64,000 nt of DNA from Cheiracanthium punctorium (taxonomy: Eukaryota > Arthropoda > Arachnida > Araneae > Cheiracanthiidae). The DNA lies in contig JAWZYV010006126.1 in NCBI GenBank assembly GCA_038373885.1, positions 451,501-515,500 on the forward strand, in the 5' to 3' direction. Each line of letters begins with the position of its first letter. The first letter of the stretch is position 1. The position numbers and the translations under genes were made by a program. This document shows, piece after piece, positions 44,495 to 55,235 of this stretch. A model generated the notes under the pieces. The model did no database searches. It was not told the DNA's origin and saw only the letters and a program-made list of their open reading frames with translations.

Positions 44495-44770
44495 TTTTTT
44501 TTGACGCAGCTGGCTGTGCCGCAGAGCTAGCTGCGTCAAAAAAGGTCTATAGATCTGTGGCACGCGATGAACGTTTCGATCGTCCGCCATCTTGCTGGTA
44601 GTTAAGTCGAGCGATGGTAACGGCTGCCCTTTTTTCAGCATTGAGCAATCTATCCAGCTATTCTCGCATTCTTCCATTTTTCAGCAGATGTCATTGCTGT
44701 TAAAATTAGTCGTGACAATTTTTTTACGGGAAATGACGTGCTATAAAGTAAAGGATTCTCGTGGAGCTAT
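44495..44770 (-). mobile_element. piggyBac-like hairpin MITE, copy D (inverted, truncated)
   Basis: Reverse complement of the inner left half of copies A/B: TTGACGCAGCTGGCTGTG, GATGAACGTTTCGATCGTCC, through AGGATTCTCGTGGAGCTATG. Outer TTAA end missing. Confidence 0.8.
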
Positions 44771-45042
44771 GTGCACTAAGTATGAAGAACAGTAAGGTAT
44801 GGGGCGACGAAGCTGGTCGCCTTGGCGGCTAGTTTAATAAAAATGCATTGCTGTACAAAACGGAAATATGGTATAGAATAACATTGTTAGATTCACAATT
44901 CTCACTACTGGCAGATGTACGGGAACAACCCCACCCTCAGGTTACAACACTCCAGGAAAATATGCTTTCAGATGGAGATTTTCGTAATAAATATGAATAA
45001 CGCATAAATAATAATATAAATAAAAATAAAACATAAATAAAG

Positions 45043-45043
<1 letters not shown>

Positions 45044-45077
<34 letters not shown>
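45044..45077. repeat. (AT)n microsatellite
   Basis: About 17 AT units, uninterrupted. Confidence 0.95.
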
Positions 45078-45081
<4 letters not shown>

Positions 45082-45711
45082 CAATTTCAGCTTGTCTGCG
45101 TCACAAAACTAAATCATATAAAAAGTTCCCTGAAACCTGTCATCAAGATAGTTTAAAAATTAGATTTAGCTTTTTTTATTTAAGGGTATGTAATCCGTGC
45201 GCTGAGAAATTCAAACATCGAAGTCATTGGGACTCATTTTTGTAAAGTATCACTGTACACGTCAGAGTTAACGTTATTTCCGCTTGGATAAAAATATTAG
45301 TAAAGAGGCAGAAAAGAAGATGATGCATTCTAGTGTACGATAAACATCTCTATTTTTAAGATATTATGCAGTTGAATTGAAATAATTGATAAAAATAAAC
45401 AACCACACGCAACCGAAACTGCCCTTTAGACATCAGGACTTCTTATCTCTCTTTTTCATTTGTGGCATTTTTGTTTTGTAACAGTGATCTCTCAAAAAAG
45501 ATATTTTAAGATAAAAGTCATTTTCCCCTTCTTTCCATAATTACCCTTCATTTAAAACTCACTCAGTTCTTCTGCAGAGAAAATGCGCTCGCTGGCTTTC
45601 AAGGTTTTCTCAATAACTTCTCAGTGACAGCTTGTGTCACATACTTAATCGGTTCTAAATAGATGTCAGTTTTTACGAAAAATTGGAAAAAGTCAGTTTT
45701 GTGTTGTGAAA

Positions 45712-47388
45712 ATGTTTCCTGGCATTGAAGGTTATTTGATCATTTGGACCTTGGCTGCGTTCGTTGCTTACATCACGTTCATGGTATTTAAAAAACTGTA
45801 CTTATTTACCGACTACTATGATACACGCCATGATTTTAAGCCGTGCATCAGTGATGGAGTCTGCACTTACGAAGTTTATAATTTTTCCATCGAAGACAGT
45901 CATGGTTTATCAGGATCGACTGCTACAAAGTACAGAGAACCGTCACAGGAAATATTAGTGGAAGAAATCGCAAATGAAGATGCAAAGGATTATCCGACTG
46001 ATGAGCTGCCCATCTGTAGCATTCCTCTTATCGAAGAACCCACAGAAAAAGAAGGTAGCGATGATAAGGATGAACGTAGTATAAATGTTACACATCAAGT
46101 AGATGAAAATATAAACTATTATGACGACGTTAGGGGTGGAATCAAAGTGAGACAATCCGTAAAAATAGAAGACATTTCACGATCAGATGAAACAGCAATA
46201 ACTGGGACTGTAAATGCGTATGATTGTAGTGATGTATCGAATATCCTGCACGTAGATGAAAGTAGACAAGTAAACGGTATTGATGAATTTAATAATGATA
46301 TCACCGAGGTACAGTTTATGAACGAAAACGAATTTTCGCGATCAGACGAAACAGCGACAAACAGAATTGCTAATGCGAACGATGATTGTGGAGCAATGTC
46401 TGAAGATGTCCAGCACGTCGATGAAAATAGCCAAGTAAACGATACTGATGAATCAATAAATGATAATATTGAGGGACATTCCACGAATAGGAAAGAATTT
46501 TTACGATCTGATGGAGTAGCTACTGATAGAACTGTAAAAGATTATGCAGCAGATGCTAGCCAGCATCATCTCGATGAAAGTGAACGAGGAAAACAATACG
46601 ACACATTCAGTAATGATGCCGGTAAAGGGCAGCCTGTAAACATGGATGACTTACTGATTTGTGATGAAACTACAGCTGGCAAATTAGAAGGTGAGTACAG
46701 TGATTATAGTGCAGTACTAGCTTCTGGAGAGTATAAGGATGTAAATGTAAATACACAGGACAATGTCAGTGGCGCACAGTTAGCTAACATGAAGGACTTT
46801 CCGCAGTTGGATGAAACAGCAGCTAGCCAGCATCATCTCGGTGAAAGCGAACGAGGAAAACAGTACGACACATTCAGTAATGATGTCCGTAAAGGGCAGC
46901 CTGTAAACATGGATGACTTACTGATTTGTGATGAAACTACAGCTGGCATATTAAAAGGTGAATACAGTGATTATGGTGCAGTACTAGCTTCTGACGAGTA
47001 TAAGGATGTAAATGTAAATATACACGACAATGTCAGAGAAGGACAGTTAGCTAACGTGAAAGACTTTCCGCAGTTAGATGAAACAGCAACTAGCCATGCT
47101 AACACATGCAAGGATTGCAGTATGACGCCCGAGCTATTCCAGAGCATAGATGTAGTTAGAGTAATGAATGGTAATGAGGAATTTCGCAACGGTATCAGTG
47201 AAGGAATTAACATTGAGGATGAGAACTTCTTAAAATCAGATGAAACACCTGTAGGTAATATTACTGGTGCTTATAAAGATTCAAGCCGCGCAATTAAAAA
47301 GCCAGTAACAAAGAAGAAACTGAAGAGATTTAATAAATCTTTTCGAAAGTTACTTTGTGCCCAGTGTGTTAAAGGTGTGAAGGATTGA
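45712..47388 (+). CDS. Single-pass membrane protein with acidic degenerate repeats (unknown family)
   Basis: 558 codons from the first ATG (AAAATGTTT, A at -3); an in-frame GTG lies two codons earlier. Residues ~7-27 (GYLIIWTLAAFVAYITFMVF) form one hydrophobic segment followed by KK, so a signal anchor is likely. A short region with two cysteines (KPCISDGVCTYE) follows. From ~residue 155 to 520 the chain is acidic and built from seven or more degenerate units of ~50 residues, keyed on (S/L)xxDETA, then HVDES..VN and ND..(E)GQ..N..(D/E)F. Two successive units are duplicated again as an 89-codon block (46555-46821, 46822-47088). The end is strongly basic (KKPVTKKKLKRFNKSFRKLL) with C-x2-C. No stop in 1.67 kb of AT-rich DNA and in-phase repeats argue for real selection. 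A GTAAGT at 47537 may start a 3' UTR intron. I find no known domain. Confidence 0.7.
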   Translation: MFPGIEGYLIIWTLAAFVAYITFMVFKKLYLFTDYYDTRHDFKPCISDGVCTYEVYNFSIEDSHGLSGSTATKYREPSQEILVEEIANEDAKDYPTDELPICSIPLIEEPTEKEGSDDKDERSINVTHQVDENINYYDDVRGGIKVRQSVKIEDISRSDETAITGTVNAYDCSDVSNILHVDESRQVNGIDEFNNDITEVQFMNENEFSRSDETATNRIANANDDCGAMSEDVQHVDENSQVNDTDESINDNIEGHSTNRKEFLRSDGVATDRTVKDYAADASQHHLDESERGKQYDTFSNDAGKGQPVNMDDLLICDETTAGKLEGEYSDYSAVLASGEYKDVNVNTQDNVSGAQLANMKDFPQLDETAASQHHLGESERGKQYDTFSNDVRKGQPVNMDDLLICDETTAGILKGEYSDYGAVLASDEYKDVNVNIHDNVREGQLANVKDFPQLDETATSHANTCKDCSMTPELFQSIDVVRVMNGNEEFRNGISEGINIEDENFLKSDETPVGNITGAYKDSSRAIKKPVTKKKLKRFNKSFRKLLCAQCVKGVKD

Positions 47389-47768
47389 CGTACATATAGA
47401 CATTATGTACAGAGTGGTCCCAGTTTATAAAGTAATCTTCTGGATAAACTGGCCACGCATAAATTACGAACTGAATGCAAAAACGCGTTCTATAGTGATC
47501 GCGTTTATAAAGCGTCCCATTCAGCGGTTTCGAAAGGTAAGTCGCGTTCTCTTTCTCTCGACGGCTTTATATCATTTCATCGGAACTTATATTGCTTGCA
47601 CCCGTATTCATCAAGTGTTTTCAAATTGCTGTTTCAGTTCAGCTACATGTGTTTCGAATTAAAAAATGTATGAAACTTTATAAAGCTTGAATGGTATGAT
47701 CAAGACTATCATGAACTTATATTTTTATTTTACTATGTTATTCAAAGTTGCCACACAGTATAAAAATG

Positions 47769-47774
47769 AAATAA
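47769..47774 (+). terminator. Candidate polyadenylation signal of the 45.7-kb gene
   Basis: AATAAA ~380 bases after the stop, followed within 30 bases by GTGTCATGTG, a GU-rich downstream element. Position only. Confidence 0.45.
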
Positions 47775-47799
47775 AATTTCCATCTTCTGAAAGAGTGTC

Positions 47800-48960
47800 A
47801 TGTGCATTTATTTATTAGTGAAAATTTAAGCTTATGATCTCGCATAATTAGAGCATAGCGGAGATTTTATAGCTTAAATAGGAAGAAACATACTGCTGAG
47901 TCTATATTATACGAATATATTTGCAGTTTAATGTTTCTCTTAAGAGAAAGTTAACTAAACTCCATGTGTAGTGAATGAATGTTCAGTGCATTCGCAGATT
48001 TTAGTTCCTGCTTGAAACTTTTTGTTGCATTTGCTTTTAGAGTTTCCGAAATGTTTAATTTTCAAAATTAATTTTACTTAGACTTTTGAAAGGAAAAGTA
48101 ATGCCAATAAACACTAACAGAAATTAAAAAAAAAGCAAATTGATTACATAATTATAAAACAAGAAAATATGTGTATATTTAAGACAAGTTCTGTATGGGG
48201 AAAAAAATCACTAAATTAAATATTTAGGGCTTAGAAAATCGAAAGCTTTTTGATAACTTTTTTTTCAAAGCAAAAACTGCAAGGACTGCTGAAACATCAC
48301 TTTCGAATTTAATCATCAAACTTGAGCTGCATTTCTAACATACTCAACCGTCCATGCAAAACGCGATCTTAAGGTTACACTTATAAAACATTTCATTTTA
48401 GAATGCGTAGTGCTTTTATACAGTGAAACACAAGTCATCGTAGCGTAGGAGAGCAAGTCTTCCCTTCCCCCATTTCACTTTTCTTATTCAGAAAAACCAT
48501 TTATTCCCGTCTCGTTTATAAATTAGAATTTAAGTTTCAGTCCTACTTAATGAATCGAATACTCCTCTTAAAAGTAATTGCATTTTAGCACTGGTATTTA
48601 TTGCTTAACAGTGTGTAACACCAAGATATAAGTGTTGTGGATAAGCGTTGGAGGATTCTGGGAGAGGAGAAATCAGTTTCTTAAAAGTTTTAATTTTTTC
48701 GAAAAATATCCATAGAAAATTAAACTGAATTTTAAACTATTTTAGAAATTATGAATATTTTTCCATTGTTTACTAAAATACTGTTTTTTTTTTTCCCTTA
48801 CTGTTCACTTCACCATTTACGCTTAACATTTATACAATCTGAGTAAGCATTAGACTACGTTTGAGTGTATTGTGACTTAATGATTTAAAGATGACGTCAT
48901 GCCAACCTCTGTATACAATACAGTAGCGTGAGTGTCCGCGAATTTATCGAACTTTTCTCA
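47800..48960. other. Unassigned AT-rich DNA
   Basis: No frame, repeat or signal that I can support. Confidence 0.4.
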
Positions 48961-48970
48961 AATCTTAGGG

Positions 48971-49222
48971 GAATGGGTTAGTTGCACTGGGCGAAGGGAG
49001 AAAAGGGCGACAACCATAGGGGCACCCTGCAATCTGGCAAAGGACCAGCGGTTGCATATTTTCGTGGGGCCCCCTACAAGGATGGCCGGACCCCTGTTTT
49101 TTGGGGCATCTCAAAGGACCATCGGTAGCATATTTTCGAGGGGGGAGCAAGATAAGGATTCCGGTGAAACTCGTCCCTCGATTTGATTGATAGCTGTTGG
49201 CGCAGGTGCAACTGACCCTCGT
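48971..49222. repeat. TIR-like repeat with CATATTTTCG modules
   Basis: Ends GGGTTAGTTGCACTGGGCG and, inverted, AGGGTCAGTTGCACCTGCGC. The interior has two 77-bp-spaced modules starting GCATATTTTCG (49053, 49129) with GGGGCCCCCTACAAGGATGG. The same modules recur inside the element at 54769. Target duplication not seen. Confidence 0.5.
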
Positions 49223-49660
49223 CCGATCTTAGATTATTCAATTGGCAAATTAGATTAAAGTGATATAATTCATGAATCTGCTTGCGTAAACCAAAGGGGA
49301 AAGCTTATGTTAAGTTTTACATATAAATGCTATGTATTGAAGGTGATTTACAGAAGAATTAGGTTCGTAAGAATGAATCCAAAAGGTGATACACGAATCA
49401 CCTGTTGTTGGGAGGTTACGCAGAGAAGATCATGAAAAAAAAGTAGATTTTTTCAGACTTGACGTACAGGCTTCGAGAGTGCAAGAAAAAAGGTTAGATG
49501 ACATATCTGGACATCACTTTAATCTAATTTGTCAATTGAATAATCTAAGATCGGACGAGGGTCAGTTGCACCCGCGCCAACAGCTATCAATCAAATCGAG
49601 GGGCGAGTTTCACCGAAATCCTTATCTTGCTCCCCCTCGAAAATATGCTACCGATGGTAT
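49114..49660. repeat. Inverted repeat, ~147-bp arms
   Basis: 49114-49264 (ACCATCGGTAGCATATTTTC ... AGATTAAAGTGATAT) is matched, inverted, by 49514-49660 with ~90 percent identity by eye, separated by ~250 bp. A transcript across it would form a long hairpin. Confidence 0.8.
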
Positions 49661-50351
49661 ATGATTTTAGAAAACTGTATTTTTTAATGGGGGGGGGGGG
49701 ATCTTACAATCGGGGCCTGTCTACATAATTTTAGCGGTGGATTCCCAAAGCTGTGTAATTCCGATCAGCCTATGATTTGAGAACTCTTGAACAACTGTGT
49801 TCTACTTCCTAGTTGTGATGATATTGTTAAAAAATACTGGAGAGCGCATAAACAAATGGCTTAGGGGCTAATGTTCGGCATTTGCAAAGTAAATAAAAAC
49901 AGTATATAGCATAGTGATTCATTTATACTATAACGGGAATTTTTACCAAAAAACTGTATGCCCTGAAATTTATTTTTAAGGCAAAAAATTCGGTTGTGGA
50001 CCCCAAAAAGTGTCATTCAGAACCGTGACCATCCCTTATGCATGTACCGATATTCGAGCCAGGAAACGGTGTTTATCACTCAACGAGAGAATCGGCTTTT
50101 CCATATTGTTAGCGAGAACTCTGCTTGGTTTTCAGGTTCGTCGTTTGAAAGTCCAGTGTATGCCGAAAGTTCTAGTAATCAGTCCACTTGTCAGGATGGA
50201 GCACGAATTTTATTACTTCTAGAACTTCGTCGAACCATCAGATGTGCAAAATTCACAAGAATTAACGAGCGGTAACTGGATTTATAACAGTCAGCTTAAC
50301 ATAGAAGCTTTCTTAAATGCTGTATTTCACGTACAACAAAATACTTCCACA

Positions 50352-50524
50352 CAGGGGCGTAGGCAGAAATTTTTCATGGGGGGGTGGGGTTACGATTACA
50401 GCAACTCACATATATGCATACATGTGTGTGATAAGGGAGTGAAGAATATACATTTTGTATGCAAACAATTTCTCATGGGGGGTTATGACCCCTCTAACCC
50501 CCGCCCCCCTTGGCTACGCCCCTG
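50352..50524. mobile_element. hAT MITE, 8-bp target duplication CTTCCACA
   Basis: 173-bp element, ends CAGGGGCGTAGGCAG / TTGGCTACGCCCCTG, perfect CTTCCACA on both sides (50344-50351, 50525-50532). Interior is the inverse of the 18399 copy. Confidence 0.92.
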
Positions 50525-50899
50525 CTTCCACAGGCTAAAATCCAGTGGAAATTTTCAAGGAAAATCATAAACAGTTCCTCAGGATCCTAAAATAAAGAAT
50601 TCACGCACAGCATGCAAAAACAAGCTTCTCAAAAGAAACAAAATATCCCTTTCAGAGCACAGAAAGCAGAGCCTTATGCTCTGAGCAGAATCCAGTGAAC
50701 TACTCAACGAGCGTTCGATCACAACTGAACTCCCGGCCTGTTCTGCCTCCTTATATAAGTACCGCCGAAGTTACGTGAAATTTCCAGCGAAATCCATGTC
50801 CGAGAAAATCTCGATCCATTGCGAATTTTGATTGTTTAATAGAAATGCAATTCAATAATACTAGGCTATTGCGTAATACTAATGCAGGGAAACAAACAT

Positions 50900-51015
50900 T
50901 ACAGGCCCCATTATTAAAATCGCGCCGACTGTAAAAATGTCGCCAAGTTTGGAGACTTTGGGCGATCGCATTGCCATTTGGATATCGCCAAATTTGGCGT
51001 CAAAAATAAGTCTCT
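50900..51015. repeat. Fragment of the TCGCCAAATTTGGCGA minisatellite family
   Basis: GTCGCCAAGTTTGGAGACTT and ATATCGCCAAATTTGGCGTC resemble 39340-39540. Short isolated fragment. Confidence 0.6.
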
Positions 51016-52393
51016 GTAAGTGAAGTTAGCTATGCTCTAGCACCAATATTATTCGAGAATTCGAGAAAACCCTATGTTAAGCAATGGGGAAACCCTTAAC
51101 TCCCTATCTCGCGTTCCAGTTAACCGATTTTGATGCAACAAAATGAAAATTTGAATTAATTGACGCGTAAAATGCGAATTTTATCCTATACTTAACCCTT
51201 AAAGTGGCAGAACAACCCAGAAATTCGTAACAATATGAAGTACGGCACATCCAAGGATGCTGTTTATTTATTTTTTTATTTCGCTGTCAAAATATAAACA
51301 TATCTTTTACCCATTACCCAGTTTGAGATGAATACTTCAACACATTTTTGAATGTTTAAATTATTTTGATTTCAATAAATAATCGGGGTCCGGTTAATAC
51401 AAATTGGGACCGGTTTGGTCAAATCGCCCGGGCCGCATTAGTGATCTAGTCCAACCCTGCCTCAGGGAAACAGGTTACTCTGGGACTCTAATTACCAATC
51501 ACAAAATTTTAACTGATTTTTGACGACTGTTGCGTTTTAACATAAATTCACATTGTTTTCTTCTTATGCAATAAATAAAATAACTAAAGTAAAATAAAAT
51601 AAAATAAATGAATGAACATGTTTAAGAATTCCAAAACTGAATCCAAAAATTGCCCATACATTTATTTTTACGTATACGTTAAAGATCTATTATACTTATA
51701 TGGGATATTTAAAAAGCAAAACAACAAAAGCAACTTGAATATTAAAGAGAATTTACCTTTTAAGTTCACCGGAGGATTCTTCTCTACTATCGGGTACAAA
51801 GTGTCCGAACTGCTTTTAAAAAATCCGAGTAGCGTGCCCTGTTTTCCTTTAGACATAATTTTACAGCTCTCTATATAATAAACAAAGGGAGAAATCCCTG
51901 TCAAACACATTATCCCATTTATACAGTAGTTCGGCATTCAGCGAACCCAGACAGTCTGAAGATTTACAGGAACGGGAATAAAACGATCAGGAATCGTTCT
52001 CTTAATATATTTGAGTAGGATCTTATCAATTCACTTAAAAATTCTGACTGACCCCTTAATGTAAACAAAGTGTCTAATGGTTTATCACTTCTGCTTTTCT
52101 ATTCAGTTATTGGTAACTATTTTTAATTTCTTTTTTGTTATTTTGAAGTCAGTTAAGAGATATGGCTAAGACACCTGCAACCCATCTTGTCTGGAGCACT
52201 TGTATCATTTTCAAATTTATGATCAAAAAACTGCCAACGTTGAAGTTGTTCATGCAAAAAGTCTGTAGTTCTTTTTCATATGCCTACGTTCGAAAAGTAA
52301 TCAGCATGGGGTGCGGGTGTATATATGATTATTTATTAAGAGGGGAATTCGCTGTCCCTTTGAGGAAGGTATCAATAGTCAACGGCAGACAAA
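51016..52393. other. Unassigned DNA
   Basis: Frames at 51612-51878 and 52162-52434 have no recognisable domain. No repeats recognised. Confidence 0.3.
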
Positions 52394-53021
52394 ATGTCTC
52401 TTACTGTATCCCCTTCCCCAGAGTATTTTGGTGAGTCCAGCTCTCATTCGAGCAACGATAACAGACCTCCCCAATTACCGTACATAAAACTGACTACTAC
52501 TACGTATTAGTGAATTTCTGGAAGAACCCCCCCCCCCCCCAAAATAAAGGGGTTTTTTTCTTTTTTTTCGCACGTTATCTCTCTTTCAGATTTTACGATT
52601 AAATACTCTCGTCTGAAGAAAATAACTATAAAACATTTTCAAAGAAAAATAAAAAATTCGTCTTGAACAAAATAAAAGTTTATAATCATTAATGAGGATT
52701 TTAAGATTCCCATTTAGGCGTGAGACCCTCACAGGATATTCGTCCCCCATGTATTTTACGACCTTGCAGCAGTTGCGCAGTGGTGGATTCAAAGAAAGGG
52801 CGATTTGGTGATCGCTCCTCTCTCCGAGCATCTGAGCCCTCATGATCTAAAAATCGCGGTCTATGACTTAAAAAATTCAATCCACCCCCGTACTCAGGAT
52901 TATCCTGCTCGCTTTCATAATTGAAAAGACGCATCCGAGAGAGAATATTTCCCCTGAGTGTCACAGCCATTAAAATGCATTGTGTGTTTCATTCTGAATT
53001 AATATATTTTCTCCACTAGGT

Positions 53022-53208
53022 TTAACCCTTTGAGGCGCAACCCTTTCCCAATGCTGAAAAAAGGGCAGCCGTTGCCATCGCTCGACTTAACTACCAGCAA
53101 GATGGCGGACGATCGAAACGTTCATCGCGTGCCACAGATCTAGAGACCCCTTTTTGACGAGAGCTGGCTGTGCGCGCACAGCCAGCTGTCGTCAAAGGGG
53201 GTCTCTAG
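53022..53208 (+). mobile_element. piggyBac-like hairpin MITE, copy E
   Basis: TTAACCCTTTGAGGCGCAAC matches the right end of copy A inverted. Then the hairpin: GAGACCCCTTTTTGACGAGA, centre GCTGGCTGTGCGCGCACAGC, and the start of the return arm GTCAAAGGGGGTCTCTAG. Ends there; no right TTAA. Confidence 0.85.
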
Positions 53209-53436
53209 GGAAATTTCGATAAAGCTAATGACAACACGATCTGATGCTATGCGCCCCGTGGATCTTGAGATTACTAGAGCGGCCGTAGCGTGACGTACAG
53301 GAATGACATAGTTTCCTCTCTCCTCCTCCCCTCTCTCTTTCAATTACACTTATTTTTTTCCTCCGTTGCTCTTTTTTTCTTCTTTTCTCCTTTTTGCTTT
53401 TTTCCTGATTCTGCTTATCTTCCATCCCTTACAAGC

Positions 53437-53665
53437 CTCACCTTGGCACAGTGGTTATGCCACTGAAAACGGTAGACGGCCGAAGTGTGAAGGTCCCGGG
53501 TTCGGGTTTCATCTCGCGGTTCATCATTTAACGGTCTGGAGTTTTCGTAGGTTTTCTCCAGATGTAACGTGAATACGCTTTAGAACTCCTTAGAAAGTCC
53601 TTCTGCCAAGCCCCAGCCCCCTTCCGAATCCCTGGCAGATCGCCCTAGTGTAGCGTTGCCATAAT
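53437..53665 (+). repeat. tRNA-derived SINE (best copy)
   Basis: A box TTGGCACAGTGG (53443-53454), B box GGTTCGGGTTTC (53499-53510), ~55 bases apart as in tRNA genes. The body has GTCTGGAGTTTTCGTAGGTT and CTCCTTAGAAAGTCCTT, shared with 35288 and 36970. The cloverleaf itself is not formed, so it is a SINE and not a tRNA gene. Confidence 0.8.
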
Positions 53666-54027
53666 CGCACAAACACAAATAAGCACTCCATCTTTTACAA
53701 ATCAGTAAGGCTGTGACCTGCGAATATGAAGCAAGCACAGAGGACTCAGTCCGTGGATCCAAGTTTCGTTTTCAGCATGGTTTTCAGACGAATGATGTAT
53801 AAGTTTGATGCTGCCATCTGTGGGTGATTATCGCAAGTAATTCGATAGAATATAATGCTTTTTTTCCTAATTTTTATTTGAAGTATTAATTTAATTCAAT
53901 TTTTTATGTTTCAAAGCAAAAAAATTTATCATAACTCTTTTAAAAATTAACAATAATAAAAGTTATTTACTCACTCAAGAGGTAAAATCCAATATTATTC
54001 AATTGATAAGTCTTGCCATATGTACGT

Positions 54028-54241
54028 ACACCTTCCAAAAAAAGTATTCGAGCAAGAGAGAAATTTCCTACGTTGGTTTCGTATATTAAAAATTATTTAT
54101 CTTAGAATATGAATTAGGCTATGTATAAATATTACTTTCCACATTTCTATCAAGTTGTGCGTTTTTCAAAAACTCAATTATTATTTGCAAATCTAAAATA
54201 GGAAATTTCTCTCTTGCTCGAATACTTTTTTTGGAAGGTGT
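54028..54241. mobile_element. MITE with perfect 42-bp TIRs, TA-flanked
   Basis: CACCTTCCAAAAAAAGTATT ... CCTA at the left and the exact reverse complement at the right (54199-54241), flanked by TA. Identity of the arms is complete, suggesting a young Tc1/mariner-type MITE. No coding. Confidence 0.88.
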
Positions 54242-54347
54242 ACTTTATAAAAAATGTTTTTATTTACCTGCATATTTAAACAGTTTTTGTAAGAATCCTC
54301 AATGTTTATGTAGTTATCGTGTATAACGTATTATCTAAACTGCATTT

Positions 54348-54594
54348 TTAACTCATTAACGGCCTGCGTACTACTTTCAGTCGTTCGCAAAAATATTTAA
54401 GGATTAATTTATTTTCCTATTTTAATATCCCAAATAATGAATGAAATTTCCACAAAATACTCGAGATAAAAAAGTAACTGTACTTCTTTTACTGGTTCTA
54501 TATTATCATGTAAATGTCGGAAACTTATTTATCACTTCTTGCATTAACATAAATTGGAGAATGTGATGAAAAATATCGGGCGCTAATGGGTTAA
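54348..54594. mobile_element. TTAA-flanked piggyBac-like MITE
   Basis: TTAACTCATTAACGGCC and, inverted, TTAACCCATTAGCGCCC. 247 bp including both TTAA. Short imperfect TIRs; a different family from copy A. Confidence 0.65.
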
Positions 54595-54599
54595 GATAT

Positions 54600-54768
54600 A
54601 CAGGGTGAGTGCAAATGATGGACTCTTTTTGAAAAAAATGCTTAAGGTATGAACAAATCTTGAAGCTAAACATTCGTTTTTTTTTTTTTTTTTTTTTTTT
54701 CTTTTCATCTCTACAATGTAAAATTCCCAAAATAAGTATGCATTCATAGGATATATATATATATGTTA
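54600..54768. other. Short spacer with T run and (AT)n
   Basis: Poly-T of ~24 at 54677-54700 and an AT run before 54765. Nothing else. Confidence 0.5.
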
Positions 54769-55233
54769 CAGTGAAAACCCGAAATCAGTCAAAACCCGAA
54801 TTAACTAGGGAAAACGCGTTCTAACTGAGAGCGTTAGGCAAAACACGTTCTGACTGACAGCGCTCGCGAAAACTCGAATTCCCTAGGGAAAAGCCGTTTT
54901 ATTCGGGTAGCCGTAGAACATTTTCGTGAGGCCCCTACAGCGGAGGCCGGAAGCACTGATGTTTATTTTGGGTCTCGCAAAGGGCCAGCGTTAGCATATT
55001 TTCCAGGGGCCCCCTAAAGCGATGACCGTACCCACTGATGTTTTTTTTTTTTTTTTTTTGGTCTCGCAAACGGCCAGCGTTATCATATTTTCGAGGGGGG
55101 AGCAAGATCCCATTTTTAGTGCATGAAGCATTAAAATTCCGGAATTTACTGGGGAAAACGGGTTTTCCCGAGCTCTGTCAGTCAGCGTTTTGCCTGGTTA
55201 ATTCGGGTTTTGACTGATTTCGGGTTTTAACTG
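54769..55233. mobile_element. pogo/Tigger-like MITE carrying CATATTTTCG modules
   Basis: Ends CAGTGAAAACCCGAAATCAG and, inverted, CAGTTAAAACCCGAAATCAG, each bounded by TA. Inverted similarity continues ~60 bases (GTCAAAACCCGAATTAAC). CAGTNAAAACC ends with TA duplications are typical of pogo-group Tc1/mariner elements. The middle holds three ~88-bp modules (54909, 54997, 55085), the same module as at 49053. Confidence 0.82.
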
Positions 55234-55235
55234 TA

